Positions 9,594 to 17,864 of a stretch of DNA of 64,000 nucleotides are shown here, piece after piece. Positions within the stretch are counted from its first letter, which is position 1; each line of letters begins with the position of its first letter. Source of the stretch: Leucobacter sp. OLIS6 (GTDB taxonomy: Bacteria > Actinomycetota > Actinomycetes > Actinomycetales > Microbacteriaceae). A program made the position numbers and the translations under genes. The DNA lies in the NCBI RefSeq assembly GCF_002752355.1, contig NZ_MRAV01000011.1, positions 1 to 64,000 of the forward strand, in the 5' to 3' direction. The notes under the pieces were generated by a model that saw only the letters and a program-made list of their open reading frames with translations, searched no databases and had not been told where the DNA came from.

Positions 9594-9605
9594 TAGACCG
9601 GTCTA
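9594..9605. promoter_or_regulatory. TetR-type operator, perfect palindrome TAGACCGGTCTA
   Basis: This is a perfect 12-base palindrome ending 11 bases before the start of the TetR gene. It lies just downstream of an AT-rich -10-like stretch (9584-9590), with TTCCAA at 9562-9567 as a possible -35. The sequence resembles the operator half-sites known for LmrA/YxaF-type TetR proteins, which fits the C-terminal domain of the adjacent regulator. Autoregulation is the expected role. Confidence 0.7.
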
Positions 9606-9616
9606 TTCTTCTGATC

Positions 9617-10216
9617 ATGACATCCAAGGGAGATCTGACCCGAGCGCGGCTCGCGGCATCCATGCTCGAACTCATCCAGACGAGCGGTTACGCCGGCACC
9701 GGCTTGAACGCCGTGATCGAGCACGCCGCCGCCCCGAAGGGGTCCGTCTACTTCCACTTCCCCGACGGCAAGGAGGGCCTCGGAGTCGCCGCCGTCGAGC
9801 TGGCTGAGGCCCAGTTCGCGGCGCTGATCGCCGAGGCCGCCGCTCAGGCCGGAAGCGCCGCCGGTGCCGCGCGGGCCGCGATCGAGGCGTTGGCCACCCT
9901 CGTCGGCGAGAGCGACTTCCGCCTCGGCTGCCCGGTGTCCGTCGTCACCCTCGAGATGGGCGCGGAGAGCGAGCGGCTGCGCGAGGCCTGTGCGACGGCC
10001 TTCGAGTCGTGGATCACCCCGACGGCGGGGCTGCTCGTGGCGGACGGACTCACCGAGACCGAGGCCCGGTCGCTGGCGACCGTCATCGTCTCGATGATCG
10101 AGGGCGCGGTCATCGTCTCCCGCGCGACCCGGAGCACCCAGCCGCTGCACGCGGCCGCCGACGTCGTGGTCGAGCTCATCGAGGGGCGCATCGCGCAGGC
10201 GGGCGGCGCCCGATGA
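9617..10216 (+). CDS. TetR/AcrR-family repressor (YxaF/LmrA-like)
   Basis: This 199-residue DNA-binding regulator has an N-terminal helix-turn-helix around 28-52, with the signature AAAPKGSVYFHF. Its C-terminal half, with the LGCPVSVVTLEMG segment, resembles the YxaF/LmrA ligand-binding domain. A perfect palindrome lies 11 bases before its ATG, so it probably represses itself. Its TGA overlaps the ATG of the SDR-hydrolase fusion gene (ATGA), so the two are co-expressed and the ligand is probably a substrate of that enzyme. The pair interrupts the minus-strand iol block and looks like a separate module. Confidence 0.9.
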   Translation: MTSKGDLTRARLAASMLELIQTSGYAGTGLNAVIEHAAAPKGSVYFHFPDGKEGLGVAAVELAEAQFAALIAEAAAQAGSAAGAARAAIEALATLVGESDFRLGCPVSVVTLEMGAESERLREACATAFESWITPTAGLLVADGLTETEARSLATVIVSMIEGAVIVSRATRSTQPLHAAADVVVELIEGRIAQAGGAR

Positions 10217-11994
10217 GCGCCGAGCAGACTCCGCGCAACGCCCTGGTCTTCGGGGCCTCCGGCCTCGTCGGCCGCACCCTCATCCGCTCCCTCGTCGAAG
10301 CGGGGGCGAACGTCACCGCCGCGGTGCGCAGCGTCGATTCCGGAACCGGGCTCGTGCGCTGGCTGCGAGAGCGCGGCGTGACGCAGAGCATCTCGGTGGC
10401 GATCGTCGACTTCGAGACACCCGATCTGCTGCCGGGCGGGCCGGCGGCCTTCAGCCGCATCACCGAGATCCACAACTGCGCCGGCTCCTTCCGATTCGGC
10501 ATGCCGGCGGACGAAGCGCGCCGCGCGAACGTCGGCATCGTCGAGAAGGTCGTCGACTTCGCCGCCGGGCTCCCCCGGCTGCAGCGACTGCTGCACATCT
10601 CCGGCTACCGTGTCGGGGGCCAGGATCCCGCCGCGGTGCCGTGGTCGGACGCGCACCGAGCCGCGGTCTACGCGGAGCTCGGCGGCTACGAGGCATCGAA
10701 GGTGGAGTCCGACGCGATCTTCCAGGCCCGCGCGACCGAACGCGGGGTCCCCTGGACGATCGTCAATCCGGCGACCGTGATCGGCGACAGCGTCACCGGC
10801 GAGTCCGACCAGCACATCGGGATCGCGAACACGATCGAGCAGATGTGGCAGGGCACGGCGACCGCGCTGCCCGCGGGGAACTCCACGTTCGTGCCCGTGC
10901 TCACCGTCGATTACATGACCGCGTTCATGACCGCGGCGGCGATCGATCCCGACGCGAACGGGAAGGCCTATTGGCTCCTGGACGACGCCACCCCGCCGCT
11001 CGCCGAGCTGCTCGCGCACGCTGGCCGGCACCTCGGGGCGAAGGTCCCGAAGCTGCGGATCCCGGTCGGCGTGATCAAGCGGCTCCCGCAGGGGATCACG
11101 GGGGCGGATCCCGAAACCCTCGGCTTCCTGTCCTCCGAGCGCTACCCGACCGGACCCGCCGTCGCGCTCGCCGCGCGGCACGGACTCGCCATGTCCGACG
11201 TGCGCGCCTCGCTCGAGCGCTGGGTCGACTACATGGCCGCGCACCGGTTCGGCGCCGCGAAGGGCGGCGACCGACGCTTCGTCGATGCCGGCGGCGTGCG
11301 GACCTTCACGCTGGGCGCGCCCGACGCGCGGCGACTGATCCTGCCCGGGCTGCCGGTCAACGCCGACACCTGGGCCGACGTCGCGGCGGGCATCGAGGCG
11401 CGAGCGGTCGATCTGCCCGGGCTCGGGCTGAGCGGCGGCATGGGCATCCGCGACTGGGGACGCTGGCTGCCCGCGCTCCTGGGCGAGGAGCCCGTCGAGC
11501 TCGTCGGGCACTCGATCGGCGCGGCCGCGGCGGTCACCGCCGCCGATCGATTCCCCGAGCGTGTGGGGGCGCTCACGCTGATCGCCCCGTTCTTCCTGCA
11601 GGCTCCTGCGGGCGCGGGGACCCGCCTGCAACCGGTCGTGCGCGGCGTGCTGCGCCGCACGAGCGCGAGCGCGCTGTCGCGCCGCCTCACCGGCTCGGAG
11701 GCGAGCGCCGCGCAGCTCGCGAGCAGCGCCCAGGATCTGGGGCGCGGTCGCGCCAGGGCCGTCGCCGAGCACCTCGCGCAGGCCGGCTCGGAGCGCTGGC
11801 GCGCCGAGCTCCGCGAAGCGCTCGCACGGTTCCGCGGCCCGGTCCGCATCGTCACCGGAAGCGACGACCCGCTCGATCCGGCCTTCGCGGAATCGCTCGC
11901 GGCGCAGCCGAACGTCGAGCTGCACGAGGTGCGGGGCGCCGGGCACCACCCGCAGCTCACCCACCGCGACGCGCTCGTCGACCTCCTCGCCTGA
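10213..11994 (+). CDS. Fusion of an extended SDR (NAD-epimerase type) and an alpha/beta hydrolase
   Basis: This 593-residue protein has two catalytic domains. The N-terminal part (about 8-345) is an extended short-chain dehydrogenase: the nucleotide motif GASGLVG is at 14-20, with Ser130 and Tyr159-x3-Lys163. The C-terminal part (about 355-593) is an alpha/beta hydrolase: Ser434 in GHSIG, an acid at Asp551/Asp552 and His578 in GAGHHP. Both sets of catalytic residues are intact. It is translationally coupled to the TetR gene. The natural reading is sequential oxidation/reduction and ester or lactone cleavage of one xenobiotic-like substrate. No substrate can be assigned. Confidence 0.88.
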   Translation: MSAEQTPRNALVFGASGLVGRTLIRSLVEAGANVTAAVRSVDSGTGLVRWLRERGVTQSISVAIVDFETPDLLPGGPAAFSRITEIHNCAGSFRFGMPADEARRANVGIVEKVVDFAAGLPRLQRLLHISGYRVGGQDPAAVPWSDAHRAAVYAELGGYEASKVESDAIFQARATERGVPWTIVNPATVIGDSVTGESDQHIGIANTIEQMWQGTATALPAGNSTFVPVLTVDYMTAFMTAAAIDPDANGKAYWLLDDATPPLAELLAHAGRHLGAKVPKLRIPVGVIKRLPQGITGADPETLGFLSSERYPTGPAVALAARHGLAMSDVRASLERWVDYMAAHRFGAAKGGDRRFVDAGGVRTFTLGAPDARRLILPGLPVNADTWADVAAGIEARAVDLPGLGLSGGMGIRDWGRWLPALLGEEPVELVGHSIGAAAAVTAADRFPERVGALTLIAPFFLQAPAGAGTRLQPVVRGVLRRTSASALSRRLTGSEASAAQLASSAQDLGRGRARAVAEHLAQAGSERWRAELREALARFRGPVRIVTGSDDPLDPAFAESLAAQPNVELHEVRGAGHHPQLTHRDALVDLLA

Positions 11995-12028
11995 GCGGAT
12001 CGGGAGCGGGAGCGGCGGTCCCGCCGGG

Positions 12029-13954
12029 CTACCCCAGCAGGGGCCGCTGCGCCCGTACCTGCTCCTCGTACTCGGCGCGGGCCCGCTGCGTGGACGCGAG
12101 CTCCGAGACCTCGGCCACCGGCACGTCCCACCAGCCCTCGCCGTCGGGCGCGTAGACGAGCGGGTCGCTGTTGATGTGGATCACGGTCGACCGCGGCGAC
12201 GCCTTCGCCGCGACCACGGCCTCGCGCAGCACCTCGGCGGCGCCGGCGGCGACCGGGATCTCGACCACATCGACGCCGTAGCTGCGGGCGTTCATCGCGA
12301 GATCGACGGGGAGCACCTCGTCGCCCTGGAAGTTGCGGGCCTCGGGGTCGTAGCGCCGGTACTTCGTTCCGAACCGCCCCGAGCCGACCGTCTCCGACAG
12401 GTGCCCGATCGAGGCGTAGCCGTGGTTCTGCACGATCACCACGACGAGCTTGATCCCCTCGGCGACGGCCGTCGCGAGCTCGGTGCTGAGCATCAGGTAC
12501 GAGCCGTCGCCGACCATCACGATCACATCGCGATCGTCGCCGTCCGCTTCGAGCCCGCGCTTCGCGCCGAGCCCGCCCGCGATCTCGTAGCCCATGCACG
12601 AGTACGCGTACTCGACGTGGTACCCGAGCGGATCCCGCACCCGCCACAGCTTGTGCAGGTCGCCCGGCAGCGATCCCGCGGCCTGCACGATGACGTCGCG
12701 CGGATCGCTCGCGGCGTGCACGGCGCCGATGATCTCGGACTGGCCGGGCAGCGCGGCACCGGTCGGCGCGAGGGCCGTGTCGACGACGCCGTCCCACTCG
12801 CCCTTCTCGCGAGCGATGCGCTCGGCGGATTCGGCACCGAGGCGCCATCCGTCGAGCGCCGCGCCCAGTTCGAGCAGGGTCTCGCGGGCGTCGGCGACGA
12901 CGGGCAGCTGCGATCCGTGCTTGATGGCGTCGAACGGCGCCACGTTGATGTTCACGAAGCGCACGCCCGGGTGCTGGAACGCGGTGCGGGAGGCCGTCGT
13001 GAAGTCGCTGTAGCGCGTGCCGATGCCGATCACGAGGTCCGCCTCGGCGGCGATGCGGTTGGCGGCGGTGGTGCCCGTGGCCCCCACTCCGCCGAGGTAC
13101 TGCGGGTGGTCCCACGGCAGGGCGCCTCCGCCGGCCTGCGTGGTGCCGACCGGGATCCCCGTCGCCTCGACGAACGCGCGCAGCGCGTCCTCGGCACCCG
13201 AATAGATGACGCCGCCGCCGGCGACGACGATCGGGCGCTTCGCGGAGCGGATCGCCTCGGCCGCCGCCATCAGCACATCGCGCTCGGGGCGCGGGCGCCG
13301 GATCCGCCACTCGCGCGGCTCCAGGAACTCGACGGGCACGTCGAGCGCCTCGGCCTGCACGTCCTCGGGCAGCGCGATGGTCACGGCCCCGGTCTCGGCC
13401 GGATCGGTGAGCACGCGCATGGCGCCGAGCGCGATCGAGAACAGCTGCTCGGGGCGCTGCACGCGGTCGAAGAACCGGGACAGCGGGCGGAACGCGTCGT
13501 TGACGGTCAGCCCGATATCGTGCGGCTGCTCGAGCTGCTGCAGCACCGGATCGGCGACGCGGGTCGCGAAGGTGTCGCTCGGCAGCAGCAGGGCGGGCAG
13601 GCGGTTGGTCGTCGCGAGCGCTGCGCCCGTCAGCAGGTTGGTGGCGCCCGGACCGACCGAGGCGGCCGCGGCGAACGTGCCGCGGCGCCGGTGCATGCGC
13701 GCGTAGCCCACGGCCTGGTGCACCATCGCCTGCTCGTTGCGGGCCTGGTAGTAGGGCATCAGCGCCGGATCCTGCGCGTTGAGCTGCTGCAGCGCCTGGC
13801 CGACGCCGGCCACGTTGCCGTGACCGAAGATCCCGAAGACGCCGGGCACGGTGCGCTCGCGGATCTCGGCTCCCGACGCGTCGCGGTCGACGGTCCACTG
13901 GTGGGCCAGGAACTCGACCAGCGCCTGGGCGACGGTCATGCGGCGGGTGCTCAT
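12029..13954 (-). CDS. iolD: 3D-(3,5/4)-trihydroxycyclohexane-1,2-dione acylhydrolase
   Basis: This ThDP-dependent enzyme opens the inositol ring to give 5-deoxy-glucuronate. The 641-residue protein has the usual three domains. An N-terminal pyrimidine-binding domain carries the catalytic Glu in QARNEQAMVHQAVGYAR, a central domain follows, and the C-terminal domain has the ThDP motif beginning GDGSYLM and ending in QNHGY. The ATG at 13954 forms an ATGA overlap with the end of iolB. It is the last gene of the iolC-aldolase-iolB-iolD operon, whose four genes are all coupled this way. Confidence 0.95.
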   Translation of the reverse strand: MSTRRMTVAQALVEFLAHQWTVDRDASGAEIRERTVPGVFGIFGHGNVAGVGQALQQLNAQDPALMPYYQARNEQAMVHQAVGYARMHRRRGTFAAAASVGPGATNLLTGAALATTNRLPALLLPSDTFATRVADPVLQQLEQPHDIGLTVNDAFRPLSRFFDRVQRPEQLFSIALGAMRVLTDPAETGAVTIALPEDVQAEALDVPVEFLEPREWRIRRPRPERDVLMAAAEAIRSAKRPIVVAGGGVIYSGAEDALRAFVEATGIPVGTTQAGGGALPWDHPQYLGGVGATGTTAANRIAAEADLVIGIGTRYSDFTTASRTAFQHPGVRFVNINVAPFDAIKHGSQLPVVADARETLLELGAALDGWRLGAESAERIAREKGEWDGVVDTALAPTGAALPGQSEIIGAVHAASDPRDVIVQAAGSLPGDLHKLWRVRDPLGYHVEYAYSCMGYEIAGGLGAKRGLEADGDDRDVIVMVGDGSYLMLSTELATAVAEGIKLVVVIVQNHGYASIGHLSETVGSGRFGTKYRRYDPEARNFQGDEVLPVDLAMNARSYGVDVVEIPVAAGAAEVLREAVVAAKASPRSTVIHINSDPLVYAPDGEGWWDVPVAEVSELASTQRARAEYEEQVRAQRPLLG

Positions 13955-14919
13955 CGTGCGGTCTCCTCGGTGTCGGTGGCGGGCGCGGTGTGCGGAGCGA
14001 ACGGCAGGCGGTCGTCGATGCCGAGCCCGTCCCAGGTGCTGCGCACCCAGCCGTGCGCGGGATCGTCGCTGATCAGCCAGACCCGCTCGGGGTCGGGGCC
14101 GGCCATGACGTTCAGATAGTAGAGGTCGTAGCCCGGTGCCGCGACGGCGGGGCCGTGGTAGCCGAAGGGGATCAGCGCGACGTCGCCCGTGCGCACCATC
14201 GCATCGATCTCGATGTCGCCCGCGGGCGACGAGTAGGTGCTGAACATGCCGAAGGCGTGCGCCTCGCTCGCCTCGGGCGCCGCGCCGCGCGCCGGAGCCG
14301 ACTCGAAGTAGTAGATCTCCTCGAGCCGCGACTCGTGGCCGGGCACGTGCTCGTCGTGCTTGTGCGGCGGGTACGACGACCAGTTCTCGGCCGGGGTGAT
14401 CACCTCGCACACGATGAAGCGAGCCGCGTCGAGCGCCTGCGGCGTGCCGAAGTTGTGCACCTGGCGGCTCGATGCTCCGCCGCCGCGCAGCTCGACGGGC
14501 ACCTCGTCGGTGCCGATGCGCCGGGTGGGCAGCACGCGGTCGGTGGGTGACGTCGCGATCGCGAACCGCCCCGGTCCGCCGACGGCCGCGATCTCGGCCG
14601 AGGCGGTCGCCGCCGACAGGTAGAGCACATCCGTCGGCCCGTCGAAGACGGAGGCCCGGCCGACGAGCTCGGTCGTCGTGGCATCGCCGTCCGCCTCCGA
14701 GTGGGTCACCGCGAAGGATCCCGCGAGCGGCACGACGAGCCGTTCGACACCCGTGCCGTCGAGCGCGATCCGTTCGCCGGCCTCGAGCCGCGCGACCCGG
14801 AGGCCGGTGTGCGCCCAGCCCGGCGTCCGCTCGTCGACGACCGTCTCCCAGCCGCCGTCGGCCAGCGCTCCGCGCCGGTGGAACCAGCGCTCCCCGCCGC
14901 CGTTCGCCCGCTCGCTCAT
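13951..14919 (-). CDS. iolB: 5-Deoxy-glucuronate isomerase
   Basis: It converts 5-deoxy-D-glucuronate to 2-deoxy-5-keto-D-gluconate. The 322-residue bicupin shows the metal-binding pattern PHKHDEH...EEIYYFE in its second half, as in known IolB proteins. The length is slightly longer than the Bacillus protein (about 270 residues), owing to the extended N-terminus. The start at 14919 overlaps the stop of the aldolase-like gene and its own stop overlaps the iolD start, so stoichiometric expression is likely. Confidence 0.94.
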   Translation of the reverse strand: MSERANGGGERWFHRRGALADGGWETVVDERTPGWAHTGLRVARLEAGERIALDGTGVERLVVPLAGSFAVTHSEADGDATTTELVGRASVFDGPTDVLYLSAATASAEIAAVGGPGRFAIATSPTDRVLPTRRIGTDEVPVELRGGGASSRQVHNFGTPQALDAARFIVCEVITPAENWSSYPPHKHDEHVPGHESRLEEIYYFESAPARGAAPEASEAHAFGMFSTYSSPAGDIEIDAMVRTGDVALIPFGYHGPAVAAPGYDLYYLNVMAGPDPERVWLISDDPAHGWVRSTWDGLGIDDRLPFAPHTAPATDTEETAR

Positions 14920-15866
14920 GCCGCCCCCTCCGTCGCCGTGCCTGCCGTGGACGCCGTGGAGGTCGTCAGATCACCGTGCACCAGTCGCGCGGCCGTGTCG
15001 ACCGCGGCGGTCACATCGCCGTCCTGCGGGTAGAGCAGAGTGCGCCCGACCGTGAGACCGCGCACGCCGGGCAGCGCGAGGGCGCGTTCCCACGCGGCGA
15101 ACGCCGCATCGGGGTCCCCGCCGCCCTCGCCGCCGAGCAGCAGGGTCGGCATCGTCGTCGCCTCCATCACCCGCTCCATCTCGTCCACGACGGGCAGCTT
15201 CATCCAGGTGTAGGCGCTCGACCGGCCCAGCCCCGATGCGATGGCGATCGAGAGGATCACCGCCTCGGGGCTCAGGTCGTTGACGACCCGACCGGTCCCG
15301 GCATCGCGTCCCGAGACGAACGGCTCGAGCATGATCGGCAGCCGGGCGTCGGCCGCGGCGTCGACCGCGCGCGCGGTCGCCTCGAGGGTGGGCGCGGTGC
15401 CGGGATCGTCGAGGTCGATGCGGATCAGCGTCTTCGCGAAGTCGAGCCGCTGCGCGACCATCGCGGGCACGTCGTAGGCGGTGTAGCGGTCGTCGAGCTC
15501 GAACGATGCCCCGCGCAGGCCGCCCCGGTTCATCGATCCGACGACGATCTTGCCGTCGAGCAGGCCGAGCGCCGCGAGGTCGTCGATGACATCGGGGGTG
15601 CCGAGCACCCCGTCGACGCCGGGGCGGCTGAGCGCGTGGGCGAGGCGGTCGATGAGCTCGCCCCGGTCGCCCATCGCGGTCGGATCCCCGCCGGCCGCGA
15701 GCGCGCCGCGCGCCGGATGGTCGGCGGCGACGATGAAGAGGCGTCCATCGCCCGCGAGCAGGTCGCGGCGTTGGCGGGTGGCCAGGTAGTCGCCGATGGC
15801 CTCGGGGCGTTCGGCGCGCGTCGCGCGCAGGCGCGCCAGGTCGGCGTCGCTGAGGTGCAGGTTCAT
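14916..15866 (-). CDS. Cgl0159-type (beta/alpha)8 aldolase-like protein of the iol cluster
   Basis: This 316-residue TIM-barrel protein resembles the Cgl0159 family found in actinobacterial inositol clusters. Visible signature stretches are FIVAADHPARG, the GSMNRGG loop, LEPFVSG and the WMKLPVVDEM segment, where the Lys could act as a Schiff-base residue. No IolJ-type class II aldolase gene is present in the window, so by position this protein probably performs the cleavage of 2-deoxy-5-keto-gluconate 6-phosphate, or a linked step. That role is an inference. It overlaps both iolC and iolB by ATGA. Confidence 0.85.
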   Translation of the reverse strand: MNLHLSDADLARLRATRAERPEAIGDYLATRQRRDLLAGDGRLFIVAADHPARGALAAGGDPTAMGDRGELIDRLAHALSRPGVDGVLGTPDVIDDLAALGLLDGKIVVGSMNRGGLRGASFELDDRYTAYDVPAMVAQRLDFAKTLIRIDLDDPGTAPTLEATARAVDAAADARLPIMLEPFVSGRDAGTGRVVNDLSPEAVILSIAIASGLGRSSAYTWMKLPVVDEMERVMEATTMPTLLLGGEGGGDPDAAFAAWERALALPGVRGLTVGRTLLYPQDGDVTAAVDTAARLVHGDLTTSTASTAGTATEGAA

Positions 15867-16900
15867 CGTCGGACCGCGCCTTCCGCTGCGAGGCGGGCTA
15901 TGTCCCGCGCCTCGGTGTCGCGCACCGCGTCGGCGGATCCGCCGGCGAGCACCGCCTCGACCTCGGCGGAGCTCGGCATGGCCGTGGAGCACTCGCGGCG
16001 GGTGGCGACGATCGCCCCGGCCGCGTTCGCGTACTGCAGGATCCGTTCGAGGCCCCAGCCCTCGAGCAGGCCGTGGCAGAGCGCCCCGCCGAACGCGTCG
16101 CCCGATCCGAGGCCGTTCACGACCTCGACGAGGTGGGGCGGCACCTCGACCGTCTCGTCCGCGGTCTTCGCCAGCACGCCCTTGGGCCCCTGCTTGACGA
16201 TGGCGAGCCGCACCCCGCTCTCGAGCAGCGCGTCGGCGGCGCGCAGCGGCTCGGTCTCGCCGACGGCGACCTCGCACTCCTCGCGGTTGCCGACGGCGAC
16301 CGTCGCGTGCGGGAGCGCGCGGGCGACCTGCGCGCTCGCTTCCGCGGGATCCGGCCAGAACATCGGCCGGTAGTCGAGATCGAGCACCGTGTGCTGCGCG
16401 GTCGGCACGGGGCTCGCGCTGCGCGCTTCGAGAGCGGCGTGGTGGGCGGCTCGGCTCGGCTCCTGACTCAGCCCGGTGACGGTGAGCCAGAGGATCCGTG
16501 CGGCGCGGATCGCGTCGATGTCGAGGTCCTGCGGGGCGATCTCCAGGTCGGGCGCCTTGGGCTCGCGGTAGAAGTAGAGCGGGAAGTCATCGGGCGGGAA
16601 GATCTCGCAGAAGGTGACGGGCGTCGGGTAGCGCGGGTCGACGCGCACCTCTCGCGGGTCGACGCCGAGGCGTGCGAGCTCGGCGAGGAGGTACCGGCCG
16701 AACGGGTCGTCGCCGACGCGCGACACGAGGGCGCTCGCGTGGCCGTAGCGCGCGGTCGCCACGGCGACGTTGGCCGCGGAGCCCCCGAGGTACTTGCCGA
16801 AGCTCGTGACCTCCTCGAGCCCCACACCGTCCTGCAGCGGATACACATCGACGCCGAGGCGGCCCATCACCAGCGCGTCGTCGGGATCCCGGTCAGCCAT
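15863..16900 (-). CDS. iolC: 5-Dehydro-2-deoxygluconokinase (PfkB family)
   Basis: It phosphorylates 2-deoxy-5-keto-D-gluconate. The 345-residue ribokinase-type protein has the first PfkB signature in GGSAANVAVATARYG and the second with the catalytic Asp in GSGDAFGG. I chose the ATG at 16900 because AGGAGG lies 7 bases upstream; the upstream ATGs at 16921 and 16924 would add eight residues but have no ribosome-binding site. It heads the iolC-aldolase-iolB-iolD operon. The promoter carries a GntR-type operator at 16935-16946. Confidence 0.92.
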   Translation of the reverse strand: MADRDPDDALVMGRLGVDVYPLQDGVGLEEVTSFGKYLGGSAANVAVATARYGHASALVSRVGDDPFGRYLLAELARLGVDPREVRVDPRYPTPVTFCEIFPPDDFPLYFYREPKAPDLEIAPQDLDIDAIRAARILWLTVTGLSQEPSRAAHHAALEARSASPVPTAQHTVLDLDYRPMFWPDPAEASAQVARALPHATVAVGNREECEVAVGETEPLRAADALLESGVRLAIVKQGPKGVLAKTADETVEVPPHLVEVVNGLGSGDAFGGALCHGLLEGWGLERILQYANAAGAIVATRRECSTAMPSSAEVEAVLAGGSADAVRDTEARDIARLAAEGAVRR

Positions 16901-16934
16901 CGCCGACCTCCTCTCGGGCATCATTGCCGATCAT

Positions 16935-16970
16935 TTGTCCTAACAATATCACTTTCTCGGAGTCCGTCCA
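16935..16970 (-). promoter_or_regulatory. iolC promoter with overlapping GntR operator
   Basis: On the minus strand there is TGGACG (16970-16965), a 16-base spacer and TATTGT (16948-16943). The palindrome TTGTTAGGACAA (16946-16935) overlaps the -10 box. Repressor binding there would block RNA polymerase directly. Confidence 0.6.
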
Positions 16971-17036
16971 GCGGTCGGCCCCCGCGAAGCCGCCGCAGGG
17001 CTCGCCCGAATCGGCGTAGGGTGGACTCACGTCTGG

Positions 17037-17048
17037 TTGTCCGCACAA
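17037..17048 (+). promoter_or_regulatory. Putative autoregulatory GntR operator
   Basis: TTGTCCGCACAA lies 24 bases before the GntR start, downstream of a TAGGGT -10-like box (17017-17022). It is the fourth copy of the iol operator and shares TTGTCC and ACAA with the iolC site. Confidence 0.6.
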
Positions 17049-17072
17049 AGTGCGGAAGGGGAGGAGGGCGAG

Positions 17073-17831
17073 ATGAGCGCAGAACCGGTGTGGCCCGAAG
17101 AGCTGTTCGTCGATCTCGACCGCAACGGCCCCGTGCCCCTCTACTACCAGGTGTCCTCGCGCTTGGAGGAGGCGATCCGCTCGGGCCGCATCCCCGCCGG
17201 CGCCCGACTCGAGAACGAGATCTCGATCGGCGAGCGCCTCGGGCTCTCGCGCCCGACCGTGCGCCGCGCGATCCAGGAGCTCGTCGACAAGGGCATGCTG
17301 GTGCGCCGCCGCGGGATCGGCACCCAGGTCGTGCAGGGCCGCGTCAGCCGCCCCGTCGAGCTCACGAGCCTGAACGAAGACCTGAGCCGCACCGGCCACG
17401 CCCCCACCACCGAGGTGCTCGAGGTCGAGCGCGAGCCCGCGAGCGACGAGATCGCCGCGCAGCTCGGCGTCGAACCCGGCACCGAGGTGACCCGGATCCG
17501 CCGCCTGCGCCGTGCCGACGGCACCCCCATGGCGATCCTCGTGAACTACCTGCCGCCCGAGTTCTCCGACCTCACGGCAGAGCAGCTCTCGGAGCGCGGC
17601 CTCTACGAGATCCTGCGCGCCCGCGGCATCGCGATCCGCATCGCCAATCAGACGATCGGCGCACGCCGCACGCACGGCGACGAGGCCGAGCTGCTCGACA
17701 TCGCGAAGGGAAGCCCGCTGCTCACCATGGACCGGGTGGCGTTCGACCACTCGGGTCGCGCGATCGAGGCCGGCCACCACTGCTACCGCCCCGACCTCTA
17801 CTCGTTCGAGACCACGGTCGTCGCGCGCTAG
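17073..17831 (+). CDS. GntR-family regulator with UTRA domain, probable iol repressor
   Basis: This 252-residue regulator has an N-terminal winged helix (about 20-88, with LSRPTVRRAIQELVDKGMLV) and a C-terminal UTRA ligand-binding domain (about 100-245). The HutC subfamily normally senses small sugar- or acid-like ligands. I chose ATG 17073 because GGAGGAGGG precedes it; an earlier TTG at 17037 falls inside the putative operator and lacks a ribosome-binding site. It is divergent from the iolC operon. Matching palindromes at all three catabolic promoters and in its own leader support an iol-specific repressor. An inositol breakdown intermediate is the likely inducer. Confidence 0.9.
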   Translation: MSAEPVWPEELFVDLDRNGPVPLYYQVSSRLEEAIRSGRIPAGARLENEISIGERLGLSRPTVRRAIQELVDKGMLVRRRGIGTQVVQGRVSRPVELTSLNEDLSRTGHAPTTEVLEVEREPASDEIAAQLGVEPGTEVTRIRRLRRADGTPMAILVNYLPPEFSDLTAEQLSERGLYEILRARGIAIRIANQTIGARRTHGDEAELLDIAKGSPLLTMDRVAFDHSGRAIEAGHHCYRPDLYSFETTVVAR

Positions 17832-17864
17832 CTCGGTCGACCGGCTCCACGGAAGGATCCTCCG

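Noticed and set aside
9844-11964. A 706-codon minus-strand frame opposite the SDR-hydrolase fusion
   Set aside because: Composition is low-complexity and the plus-strand frame has intact catalytic motifs and a coupled start.
16900-16924. Upstream ATG starts of iolC at 16921 and 16924
   Set aside because: They lack a ribosome-binding site; AGGAGG fits ATG 16900.
17037-17072. TTG start of the GntR gene at 17037
   Set aside because: It overlaps the putative operator and a strong SD precedes ATG 17073.
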